Shown in pieces: positions 27,174 to 35,180 of a DNA stretch of 64,000 bases (its first letter is position 1; each line of letters opens with the position of its first letter). A program made the translations under genes and the position numbers. The DNA is taken from positions 3,162,001 to 3,226,000 of the forward strand of contig NZ_CP011542.1 of NCBI RefSeq assembly GCF_001020985.1. Direction: 5' to 3'. The notes below the pieces were generated by a model, which did not search any database, was not told the DNA's origin, and saw only the letters and a program-made list of their open reading frames with translations. The stretch comes from Corynebacterium mustelae (GTDB taxonomy: Bacteria; Actinomycetota; Actinomycetes; Mycobacteriales; Mycobacteriaceae).

Positions 27174-28205
27174 TTACAGCGACCAGGCGGCAAGTGCTGC
27201 GAAGGTGACGCCTGCGACGAGTCCTGCGAGATAATAGCTGGCCACATCGGGCGAGATGGAGAAACCGAAACCCGAGTCCATCACCACGAAGTTGGTCACG
27301 GTGCGTGGTTTGGATCGAACTGTTGCTATCCACCCGACTGAGATGGCCGCACAGATGATGGCGGGTAGTATCCCGTGCGGTTGCCACAGCGTAAGTAGTA
27401 TTCCGACCGCGAGTAGTGTGTGAAGCGCGATGAACAAGCGTCGCACCCGGTGGGCGGCTGTGGTGGACATTGGGCCAAATGTAGCTACACGTGCTATTCC
27501 GGCGCCGATCATTCCCCAGCCGATCAGAAAACTGACGCAGGCAAGCTGCGGCGCACTGGCTGCAAGAGCGATTGTGTAGAGCAGAATGGCAAGGGCGATA
27601 AGTGGCAGGTAGAAGCGGCGATAGAGGCGTCGAAAAGCAAGCAAAAGGTAGTTCGCGGTGGGTGTTTGCTTACGCCACCACTTCGGAGTTTGGGTGATAA
27701 CAGTTGCCGCAATGGCGTTTGATACCAGTTCAGAATCTTGGATACTAATCCCGCCAAGGCCGACGTCGCGGGTACGGCCAGCAGTCAGCAGTTCAGCCAG
27801 CGTCCAATTGCGCATGCCGAACAGGATGCGGCTTACTGCGGCGATGGTCGCCAGCTGCCACCAAAAATCGAGTGCGATACCGATTGCCGCCGCACCCACC
27901 GTAACCACACCAAGTTGAAGGAGTGAATAGTGGTCGATGCCGGACATGGTGCGGGTGAGCTTAGCGTGGTACACCCAGCGGTGCTGCGAAAGCGCCCGCA
28001 GCGGCAAAAGTTGTTCCGCTAAAACATTTGTAAGAAGAACCGCGGCGATTGCGGCCGCCACCGACACCGACCTAGGCACCCGGGCGGTCACCTGCGGCAA
28101 TTCGGGGACGAGTGCGGTTCCGACGCTGATGATAAGCCCGGCACAGATAGCGAAAACCACGGCGATATACACAATGTCACCGGTGCGCGCGAGGTAGGTT
28201 TTCAT
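27174..28205 (-). CDS. ABC-type exporter membrane subunit
   Basis: A 343-aa integral membrane protein with roughly eight to ten hydrophobic helices and no other domain. I use the ATG at 28205, which overlaps the stop of the ATPase gene as TAATG; the longer frame begins inside that gene. It is the permease partner of the adjacent ATPase. The substrate is unknown. The pair is oriented towards the Panacea/Doc locus. Confidence 0.78.
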   Translation of the reverse strand: MKTYLARTGDIVYIAVVFAICAGLIISVGTALVPELPQVTARVPRSVSVAAAIAAVLLTNVLAEQLLPLRALSQHRWVYHAKLTRTMSGIDHYSLLQLGVVTVGAAAIGIALDFWWQLATIAAVSRILFGMRNWTLAELLTAGRTRDVGLGGISIQDSELVSNAIAATVITQTPKWWRKQTPTANYLLLAFRRLYRRFYLPLIALAILLYTIALAASAPQLACVSFLIGWGMIGAGIARVATFGPMSTTAAHRVRRLFIALHTLLAVGILLTLWQPHGILPAIICAAISVGWIATVRSKPRTVTNFVVMDSGFGFSISPDVASYYLAGLVAGVTFAALAAWSL

Positions 28206-28801
28206 TAGAGCAGCACCCGCTCGTCGCAGGCCCACAACATGTCCTCGCTGTGGGTTGCGATGATAATGGTCACCCCGGTGTCCGCTATGGCTCGTAGTTC
28301 CTCGGCGAGAAAAGCCTGCCAGGTTGCGTCGAGATGCCGTTCGGGCTCGTCCATAATCAACACAGTTGCCGGTAGATAAAGCTGGGTTGCCAAGTAGGCG
28401 CGCTGTCGCTGTCCGCTAGAAAGATAGCTTGGCGGCAACGCCGCTAATTCGTCCAGCTGCCAGGGTTCCAGTTGCTCGGTGAGGTCGACCTTTGCCTTGC
28501 GCTCAATCAGTGCGATGTGTTCCCCAAGACTGAGATCGGGCAGGAAAATGGGATCGTCGATGTGGTTAATCCGGCCAGAATTAGTAACATCACCAGGCGG
28601 AACACCGTTGAGGCTGACGGTGCCGTCGTAAGGCTCAAGGTGCCCAGCCAGCGTAAGAAGCAAGGTGGTTTTACCGGCGCCATTCACGCCGGTAATGGCG
28701 TACATTTTCCCAGGCTCAAAGGTGCGCTCAAGCGTGGTGAGCGGGATCGTTCGCCCGATCGTGGCGTTGATATGTAATCCGTTATGCTTTTCGACGCCCA
28801 T
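28205..28801 (-). CDS. ABC transporter ATP-binding protein
   Basis: A 198-aa single ATPase domain. Walker A is GVNGAGKTTLLL at about 38, the signature is LSSGQRQRAYLA at about 125, Walker B is TVLIMDEPERHLD, and the switch His is in IIIATHSEDML. It is short but complete. It forms a two-gene transporter with the overlapping membrane protein. The start ATG at 28801 lies just after a copy of GCTTTTCGACGCC. Confidence 0.92.
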   Translation of the reverse strand: MGVEKHNGLHINATIGRTIPLTTLERTFEPGKMYAITGVNGAGKTTLLLTLAGHLEPYDGTVSLNGVPPGDVTNSGRINHIDDPIFLPDLSLGEHIALIERKAKVDLTEQLEPWQLDELAALPPSYLSSGQRQRAYLATQLYLPATVLIMDEPERHLDATWQAFLAEELRAIADTGVTIIIATHSEDMLWACDERVLL

Positions 28802-28822
28802 TGCTCACCCGAGTCTAAAAAA

Positions 28823-30316
28823 TCAGCCCTGCTCTTTCCGCTCCACCCAGAAATCGGCATTCTTAATGCCGAGCGCCTCCGGGTCAAATTGGGGATCGCG
28901 GCCAGCCTTCTTCTGCTTCCGGTAATCCCACAGCGCTTTATGCGCCGGAACCTGTAAGAACAATATTGCGATGATATTAAGCCAAGCGGTTAATCCCACG
29001 CCGATATCACCCAACGCCCATGCGGTGCCAGGGGTAGTAACGGCACCAACCACCACTGAGACAACGACCAGCACCCGCAGCCCCCAAATGATTCCACGCC
29101 GCGCCGTCCGGTTCGGAATCCACCGGTTGAAATAAGCCACGTTAGTCTCCGCCATGTAGTAGTAGGCGAGCACCGTGGTGAAGGCGAATAACGCCACCGC
29201 CACCGCCACAAAGCTGGGGCCCAGCCCAGCGGCAAAGGAATTAAGACCTTCCTGCACAAAACCAGGGCCAACTGGCACATCCGGGTTAATGGAACCTGGG
29301 TACACGACAGCACCGTCTTCACTTTCACCCTGGAACACCCGGTACATGTCGGTGGAGATAATGATGAAAGCCGTCGCCGAGCACACAAATAAGGTGTCAA
29401 TATACACCGCGAAAGCCTGCACAAACCCCTGCTTAGCCGGGTGGGAAACCTCAGCAGCCGCCGCCGACTGCGGCCCAGTGCCCTGCCCTGCCTCATTGGA
29501 GTAAATACCTCGCTTCACACCCCACATGATGGCCACACCAAGCATGCCGGAAAACGCCGCTTCCTTATCAAAAGCAGAACGGAAAATGAGGCTGAATACA
29601 TCGTCGATCCGGTCATAGTTGACAATCATCACAACAACAGATGCAATGATGTACAGCACTGCCATGAATGGAACAATCAGAGCCGCGAAACTAGCAATAC
29701 GCTTAATTCCGCCAATGATGATGACCGCAAGAGTCACACCCAAAACCGCAGCGGTGATATAGAAATCCACACCCCAAGCGTTCTTCATTGCGGCAGCCAC
29801 ACCATTAGCCTGGATTCCGGGCAAGAAATAAGAGGTGGCCAGAATCATGGAAACCGCAAAGACAATGGCATACACCAACATGAATGGTGCCGCAGCGGTG
29901 TGCTTGAATGCCTTTTCAATGTAATAAGCAGGCCCACCCCGGTACTCACCGGTGTCTTTATCCTTTTCCTTGTAAATCTGCGCCAGCGTACATTCCACAA
30001 ATGACGTCGCCGAACCCAAAAGCGCAACCATCCACATCCAGAAAACCGCGCCGGGCCCACCGAAGGCAATAGCGGTGGCCACGCCAGCAATATTGCCCAC
30101 ACCGACCCGACCAGCCAGCGAGATCATCAGTGATTGGAAGGAAGAAACGCCAGATTCCGATTTCTTACCGCCCACAATTTGGCTGACCATATCGGGAATA
30201 CACCGAATCTGGAGAAATCCCGTGGCGAGGGTGAAAAACACCCCAACCGCCAAGCACAGGAACACCAAGGCTGGCGACCAAATGATCCCATTTAATGTTT
30301 CAATTACAGTTTCCAT
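28823..30316 (-). CDS. Alanine/glycine:cation symporter (AGCS family)
   Basis: A protein of about 497 aa, a Na+- or H+-coupled carrier for alanine or glycine. It has about ten to eleven membrane segments with the family blocks SLAGRVGVGNIAGVATAIAFGGPGAVFWMW, GVKRGIYSNEAGQGTGPQSAAAAEVSHPAKQG and AGFVQ-type regions. The ATG at 30316 has GGTGG upstream and is preferred to the GTG at 30325. It is the last core gene before the IS-bounded phenazine island. Confidence 0.94.
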   Translation of the reverse strand: METVIETLNGIIWSPALVFLCLAVGVFFTLATGFLQIRCIPDMVSQIVGGKKSESGVSSFQSLMISLAGRVGVGNIAGVATAIAFGGPGAVFWMWMVALLGSATSFVECTLAQIYKEKDKDTGEYRGGPAYYIEKAFKHTAAAPFMLVYAIVFAVSMILATSYFLPGIQANGVAAAMKNAWGVDFYITAAVLGVTLAVIIIGGIKRIASFAALIVPFMAVLYIIASVVVMIVNYDRIDDVFSLIFRSAFDKEAAFSGMLGVAIMWGVKRGIYSNEAGQGTGPQSAAAAEVSHPAKQGFVQAFAVYIDTLFVCSATAFIIISTDMYRVFQGESEDGAVVYPGSINPDVPVGPGFVQEGLNSFAAGLGPSFVAVAVALFAFTTVLAYYYMAETNVAYFNRWIPNRTARRGIIWGLRVLVVVSVVVGAVTTPGTAWALGDIGVGLTAWLNIIAILFLQVPAHKALWDYRKQKKAGRDPQFDPEALGIKNADFWVERKEQG

Positions 30317-30601
30317 TGCATCCACCCAACCGCCATCATTATGTGACTAGAGTCACCGAGCAAGAGTATGGGAACTATTGTGCAATAAAATCCGCCGCAA
30401 TGTGCTCATTTCGTTTAAAAACACGCCCATCAACGAAAGCAGATTTCCCCACGCACCCACATCCGGGTACCGAACGGCACCCCGTGACGCCCGAAGACCC
30501 CATGAGCATCAAGACGAAGTTTCTTTTAAAACGCAGTGAGATGCTTTTCGACGCTTGAAAAATCTAAAGGCAACGTATCGCCACATTCCAGTCAGTTGGG
30601 G
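30317..30601. other. Intergenic region between AGCS gene and island boundary
   Basis: About 285 bp. It should contain the AGCS promoter and includes one GCTTTTCGACGCT word at 30543. No gene is seen. The last 50 bases before 30602 are unrelated to the IS, so 30602 marks the truncation point of the left IS copy. Confidence 0.4.
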
Positions 30602-31130
30602 TGTCACGAATGTACGCGTACACTTGGACCTTAAAGCCTTTGACTGACGATAACCATGAGAGGTAATAAACCCACCGACACGATGGTTATTCAACGTCTG
30701 GCAGATGAACTCGACGTCAGAAACGATCACGGTAGTGGTCGATAAACCTGATCATTTCCTAAGGTTTCGGGTCGAGTTCCGATGCGAAAAAGCCGACGTA
30801 GCCTTTGAGCTGCTCATTAATATCCCGTAGTTCCTGGTTTTCACGACGCAACCGTGCATTTTCGGCGATCACATCAGCTTCATCACGGTGAATGATTTCC
30901 GCGCCATCCACGCCTAGCCTTTCTACACCCACTGGGCGTGCCGTATGCCACGACACACCAAGCCTTTGGCGCCACACATTCACACGCCGCCCGCAACGAG
31001 CAGATCTTCAGCCAGAATCCGGTCCTCAACAAGACGGACCACACGATCCTTGAGCATCCTGATCACATTTCCTTGGCATACTCCAGATTTTCCCATCTAC
31101 TCAAACGGAACAAAACCCGGGACACTTCAA
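30602..31130 (-). mobile_element. Truncated IS3-family element (left copy)
   Basis: 529 bp that are about 97% identical, in inverted orientation, to 45794-46323. It contains the IS terminal repeat (outer end at 31130: CCCGGGACACTTCAA) and a degenerate orfA. The orfA C-terminus (30759-30983) has the leucine-rich AENARLRRENQELRDINEQL coiled coil. It also holds the first codons of orfB (TLNNHRVGGFITSHGYRQSKA). It breaks off at 30602 inside orfB. Its terminal repeat points into the phenazine island and ends 15 bp from the last island stop codon. Confidence 0.9.
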
Positions 31131-31144
31131 GTTTTCACCTTTGA

Positions 31145-31513
31145 TTAGTCAATGGGCGCAACTCTAATGCGGTTCCCGTCTGGATCAGCTACGACAAAAG
31201 TTTTTCCGAAAACATCATCATGGGGTTCCTCAAGAACGGATACTCCCTGTTTAACCCATTCATCGTATGTGGCGAGGATTTCTTGCTCGCCACCTCCCAG
31301 ATTTACGCATACTTCAGATGTCCGGGAGCCAGCATTCATAAGTGAATCGCTTTCCCCGGTCCAGAGCGCAAGAGAAACTCCCGATGCAAGATCCATGGTT
31401 ACATAACGAGGAGATTCAAAGCTAGTTTCTAGGTTAAGCAGTTTGGTATAAAAAGCCACCGATGCATCAAGATTTGATGCATATACGATAAACACAATCT
31501 CACGATTACCCAT
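31145..31513 (-). CDS. VOC (glyoxalase/bleomycin-resistance fold) protein, EhpR-like phenazine resistance
   Basis: A 122-aa protein with two VOC repeats (VFIVYASNLDASVAFYTKLLNLETSFES and EVCVNLGGGEQEILATYDEWVKQGVSVLEEP, ending FVVADPDGNRIRV). No metal triad is evident, which fits a binding protein rather than an enzyme. EhpR, in the D-alanylgriseoluteic acid cluster of Pantoea agglomerans, has the same fold and size and sequesters the phenazine. As the last gene of a phenazine operon, self-resistance by drug binding is the best inference. AGGAG precedes the ATG. Confidence 0.82.
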   Translation of the reverse strand: MGNREIVFIVYASNLDASVAFYTKLLNLETSFESPRYVTMDLASGVSLALWTGESDSLMNAGSRTSEVCVNLGGGEQEILATYDEWVKQGVSVLEEPHDDVFGKTFVVADPDGNRIRVAPID

Positions 31514-31546
31514 CTTATAAACACTCCTATTAGGTTTGGTTGGCAG

Positions 31547-32935
31547 TTATTTGGAAAAAGAGTTGAGAAAAGGTCTCTCCATCAGTAAGAATTCACTTAA
31601 ATGCCCATCATGGGGCAAGTCTCGAAAACTCGCTGTGGTCGGCTCATTGATTAACACGCGCCCATTAGAACGGGATCGGAACACCTTAGCTATGATGTCG
31701 ACATCAGATGTAAATAATGATGTAGCGAGAGATCTACTAAGCATTCTTTTTATGTCTATATTTTCGATCGTAGAAATCTCTACCAGCGGAAAAGGCAGCT
31801 CCAAGATCTCTTGTCCCTCCCGGTGTTGTTTACGGCGAAAAACAATAGGCCCTGCAATAATCCTACCATCCAACGCGGTGGACGTGCCATCATAGAGAAT
31901 TTCTACGTTTTGGTCAGAGTAAAATCCCCCTGTAAGGGCGTGAAAACGGTCAACAGAATAACAAGGTCTATCGTCTTTACCAGTTTGAACCCGACACTTA
32001 ATTGCATTGTCGAGAGATTTTATGAGAAGCGACTCCATTTCCCCGGATTTTTCCGTCAAAAGGAGCAACGAGGTATTGAAGCAAGCCACACCGCCAGTTG
32101 CAATAATAGATTTGATAATTTTCTCAATCGTCCTGCCATCCTGACGGCTGGGGTCGATTATCGTTGCAGACCTCCCTGGCCCATAAACCTTTATATCAGT
32201 ACGACCACTGTACCTTTTCTCTAAAGATTTACCGCCGAAAATGATAGACAAATCGCATCTATCAACTAGAAAGTCGCTGGTGAGGTGATCGCAATAAATC
32301 ACCGAAAGAGCTCTTTTGGGCACACCTGCTTTAATAAGACTTTTTGAAAGCCGTAAAGGAGTGAACGGATCCCGGATCGACGGCCTAAGAATAACTTTAT
32401 AGCCATAAAGAAGCGCTTCCACCCAAACGCTATTTGGCCCGGGGCTATTGCCTGGAAGGTTAACAAAAAGAGTATCACCTTTGCGAGCCCGCATAAGGCC
32501 AAAGGAGGGAGGTGATAATTCTCCTAACGAGTTGAGGAAAAAACTATTTCTTCTACGTGCCCCTCTTGCTTTGGCAGGTACTTCTAGAACTGCTTGCGCC
32601 AGCCGCTTTCCGGATTCCTTGACCATTTGCACAGAAAGGCCAGTGGCTTCTGCAACCGATTTACTATACCGTTCGAAATCCTGCCCCCAAAAAGTGGCCG
32701 TTGTAAATAGGTTTGCAGCCTCAGCAAAGACACTTTGATCTATATTCAACAATTCGCCGTCTATGTTCTCAATATTAAACAGATCTGATCGATAGTTGAC
32801 TTCAGCTGCGGAAACCAACTCCACGCGAGTGGATGGCACTCCCGTGATTTCACTGGTGAATCGGCTAGGTAAACTTTCAAACTCACCATGTATTAATGGA
32901 GGAATATGATTTAATGATGGGTTAGTAAACTCCAT
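31547..32935 (-). CDS. LuxC-like acyl reductase (EhpG-like), phenazine carboxylate reduction
   Basis: A 462-aa protein of the acyl-CoA/acyl-protein reductase (LuxC) branch of the aldehyde dehydrogenase superfamily. A nucleotide-binding region is suggested by RKGDTLFVNLPGNSPGPNSVWVEALLYGYKVILRP. The candidate catalytic Cys lies in ATGGVACFNTSLLLL. The start has AAGGAG upstream and lies within the last codons of the upstream EhpF-like gene. EhpF and EhpG were proposed to convert phenazine-1,6-dicarboxylate to 6-formylphenazine-1-carboxylate. I infer the same partnership here. Confidence 0.82.
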   Translation of the reverse strand: MEFTNPSLNHIPPLIHGEFESLPSRFTSEITGVPSTRVELVSAAEVNYRSDLFNIENIDGELLNIDQSVFAEAANLFTTATFWGQDFERYSKSVAEATGLSVQMVKESGKRLAQAVLEVPAKARGARRRNSFFLNSLGELSPPSFGLMRARKGDTLFVNLPGNSPGPNSVWVEALLYGYKVILRPSIRDPFTPLRLSKSLIKAGVPKRALSVIYCDHLTSDFLVDRCDLSIIFGGKSLEKRYSGRTDIKVYGPGRSATIIDPSRQDGRTIEKIIKSIIATGGVACFNTSLLLLTEKSGEMESLLIKSLDNAIKCRVQTGKDDRPCYSVDRFHALTGGFYSDQNVEILYDGTSTALDGRIIAGPIVFRRKQHREGQEILELPFPLVEISTIENIDIKRMLSRSLATSLFTSDVDIIAKVFRSRSNGRVLINEPTTASFRDLPHDGHLSEFLLMERPFLNSFSK

Positions 32936-33956
32936 TTATAAAATTCTCCTTAGCCACGATTTGTTGGTTACTGAGACTAACCAGCCCGTCAGCAGCTATA
33001 ATTCCAAAGTCTCGATCAGGCATTGGAGGATATAGATGGGTCTTAGAAGCATGGGCGTATGCTAATCTTCCTTCGCCTGTTTCCCAAAAAGCATCCTCGT
33101 CTTCGCCACATATGAAAAGCTTTGTGAATGGTGCGTGGAAACTAAACCATTGTTCCGTTTTTTTGCTGCTCAAGTCCACCGGAACTTCTACTCCAAATCC
33201 TAGCGTCATCGTATTTCCCAAGACCCCAAAGAAAGGCAGCCTTGGAAAAATCACATCCCGCATGAACATTTCCGACTCGTTATCAAAGGGCATTCCGCCC
33301 CAACGAATCGAGATATGATTCTCATTAATCACGTCAACGAGCTGATTATCTCTGACTAGGTTTTGCAGAATTGGTGGAGTCGTAATAATGCATCCCACGT
33401 CCTGAGTGAGCAACACGTTCTTCATCTGGTCTATCAAATGTTGCGAATAACCATCCACATTACCGCCATAGCTAGCGGCATTTTTAGCCCATCGTGGATC
33501 AACATCAATGCGAAATGCCTGAGCGCCTTCTTTACGGGCACCTCGAATAGATAATTCTCCTACAACGTGCGGCCCAGTAGGCACCGAAACAAGCCAGTTT
33601 CTACCTGGGTGATGTCCCCACTCCAACATTCTGCTAGCTGACCAATCGATCAACTCATTAGCCCATTCTTCGCCGAGAATTACGCGTTTAGGTACGCCAG
33701 TAGTTCCACCGGACTCAAAAAAACCAGCGATTTTGGTTTTTGCGATCCCTGAGGGAATGAAATCTTCAATTGGGCGTGTTCTAAAATCTTTCTCTAGCTC
33801 AGAAAAACCCTTGGGGGGTACCCCATCCAAGAACCACTTTACTATGAGTTCTCTGCTCCACCCGCTTAGCTTTCTCGAAATCCAATACTTGGAGCCCGTC
33901 GAGTCCGATGTATGCCAGTCAACCATTTTATGGACGTGGTCGGCATAGGTTTTCAT
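32922..33956 (-). CDS. EhpF-like atypical ANL adenylating enzyme (LuxE-related)
   Basis: A 344-aa acyl-adenylate-forming protein. The ATP-binding loop is at about residues 82-90 (ESGGTTGVPK) and an ANL core with WGGMPFDNESEM and YPPMPDRDFG follows. Like EhpF (41 kDa) it lacks the roughly 110-aa C-terminal thiolation domain of ordinary ANL enzymes, so the activated acyl group would pass to a partner reductase. It overlaps KAS III (ATGA) and LuxC, consistent with a stoichiometric pair. The likely substrate is phenazine-1,6-dicarboxylate; this is inferred. Confidence 0.83.
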   Translation of the reverse strand: MKTYADHVHKMVDWHTSDSTGSKYWISRKLSGWSRELIVKWFLDGVPPKGFSELEKDFRTRPIEDFIPSGIAKTKIAGFFESGGTTGVPKRVILGEEWANELIDWSASRMLEWGHHPGRNWLVSVPTGPHVVGELSIRGARKEGAQAFRIDVDPRWAKNAASYGGNVDGYSQHLIDQMKNVLLTQDVGCIITTPPILQNLVRDNQLVDVINENHISIRWGGMPFDNESEMFMRDVIFPRLPFFGVLGNTMTLGFGVEVPVDLSSKKTEQWFSFHAPFTKLFICGEDEDAFWETGEGRLAYAHASKTHLYPPMPDRDFGIIAADGLVSLSNQQIVAKENFINGVY

Positions 33957-34981
33957 GAAAGATCATCTCCAACAATACCTGTAAGTGCAGCCCACTTCAT
34001 TCCAGTGGAAATCGTAGAAAGAATTATCCGTTCTCCTCGATGAAGTCTCCCTGACTCAAAATAATCGATGAATGACAGGATGGGGTCCGCACAACCACAG
34101 TGTCCGTGTTTCGAAACGAGATCAGCGTTGCTGCGTTTTATCCGAGACTGTCTTGCAATCTCTGCAATGGACCGAACTCCCTCTAGGGTATGGAAAAGGC
34201 AACCTGCAGATTCATCCCATTGGGCATTTCTTTTAACTTGGGCGATCACATCTGCCATCGTGCTGCTCCGAATCTCAATAAAATGATACAGCTCTTCTGG
34301 CGTCATTCGATAAATATCTTGGATCCTTTCTCTTCCTGGTTTGTAATACTCTGGGGAAGAAGTCGGAACAATCATTGGTTGAGCAGAGCCACCAAACTCA
34401 ATTCGCATCATGTCAACAAAATACGGAATAGATACTTCTGCGAATGAACCCAAGCGCAATAAGTATTCATCATGCTCTCCCGAGACCGTGACGACAGTCG
34501 CAACAGCAGCATCGCTTAAGATCCCATTCAACAATGAAAATCTGTCATGATGAGCATCTGATACCTTTTGAGCCTGAACGACAAGGCCCACCACACCACC
34601 CCCGTTTTTCAGCATATTTGAAGCTTCGTCAAATGCTGTTACAGCTGAACCGCACCCTTCCGTAATACATCGTGTACGGATTCGATCAACCCCTAATTCC
34701 GCCCCGACTTGACATGCGAAGTCGATCCCTGGGTAGTCAGCTATATCAGTATGAGCGCCGACAATAAAGTCAATATCACCAGCTGTAAGTCCTGCATTCT
34801 GTAGAGCTTTCACTGCAGCATCGCCGCCCATCTCTCGAAGAGATTTATTGGATTTGTAAAAATGGTTATAACCACCAGCTTCAAGAGCTTTTATTTGAGC
34901 GTCAACTGGATAATCTATCCGACTTAGAGACTTTTCCTCCCCTACACTCGACCCCAATCCAACTATGTCTACATTAAGCAT
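33953..34981 (-). CDS. KAS III-like (FabH-fold) acyltransferase
   Basis: A 342-aa thiolase-fold protein. The nucleophilic Cys is C110 (ITEGCGSAV). The His is H264 (LFHTLEGV). Where FabH has the Asn of GNxxxA this protein has KHGHCGCADP, with His at about 294. Loss of the FabH triad Asn is typical of KAS III relatives that transfer an acyl group to an O or N nucleophile rather than condense with malonyl-ACP. The ATG at 34981 is chosen over the GTG at 35011 because GGGGGAA precedes it and its frame begins MLNVDIVGLGSS. It lies between the carrier and EhpF-like genes. Confidence 0.85.
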   Translation of the reverse strand: MLNVDIVGLGSSVGEEKSLSRIDYPVDAQIKALEAGGYNHFYKSNKSLREMGGDAAVKALQNAGLTAGDIDFIVGAHTDIADYPGIDFACQVGAELGVDRIRTRCITEGCGSAVTAFDEASNMLKNGGGVVGLVVQAQKVSDAHHDRFSLLNGILSDAAVATVVTVSGEHDEYLLRLGSFAEVSIPYFVDMMRIEFGGSAQPMIVPTSSPEYYKPGRERIQDIYRMTPEELYHFIEIRSSTMADVIAQVKRNAQWDESAGCLFHTLEGVRSIAEIARQSRIKRSNADLVSKHGHCGCADPILSFIDYFESGRLHRGERIILSTISTGMKWAALTGIVGDDLS

Positions 34982-35180
34982 CACGCTTCCCCCATTCTCC
35001 AATAGGCTCACTTAATATTTCATTTATTGATACTTGAATACCTTTTTGAGCCAATTGTTCCTCCAGAGCTAGCGCTGTTATTGAATTTCCACCGAGATCG
35101 ATGAAGTTGTCACCAGGCTGCACTTCGTCGTCAAAGAGATCGGAAAGAAAATGCAAAATTATGCTTTGCTGATAAGTCAT
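34974..35180 (-). CDS. Peptidyl/acyl carrier protein
   Basis: A 68-aa carrier protein. The phosphopantetheine attachment site is the Ser in FIDLGGNSITALAL. LGGNS rather than the fatty-acid DSLD form is typical of NRPS-type carriers. It overlaps the ligase stop as ATGA and the KAS III start by 8 bp. It would carry the residue activated by the upstream adenylation protein. The host phosphopantetheinyl transferase is presumably encoded elsewhere. Confidence 0.9.
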   Translation of the reverse strand: MTYQQSIILHFLSDLFDDEVQPGDNFIDLGGNSITALALEEQLAQKGIQVSINEILSEPIGEWGKRDA

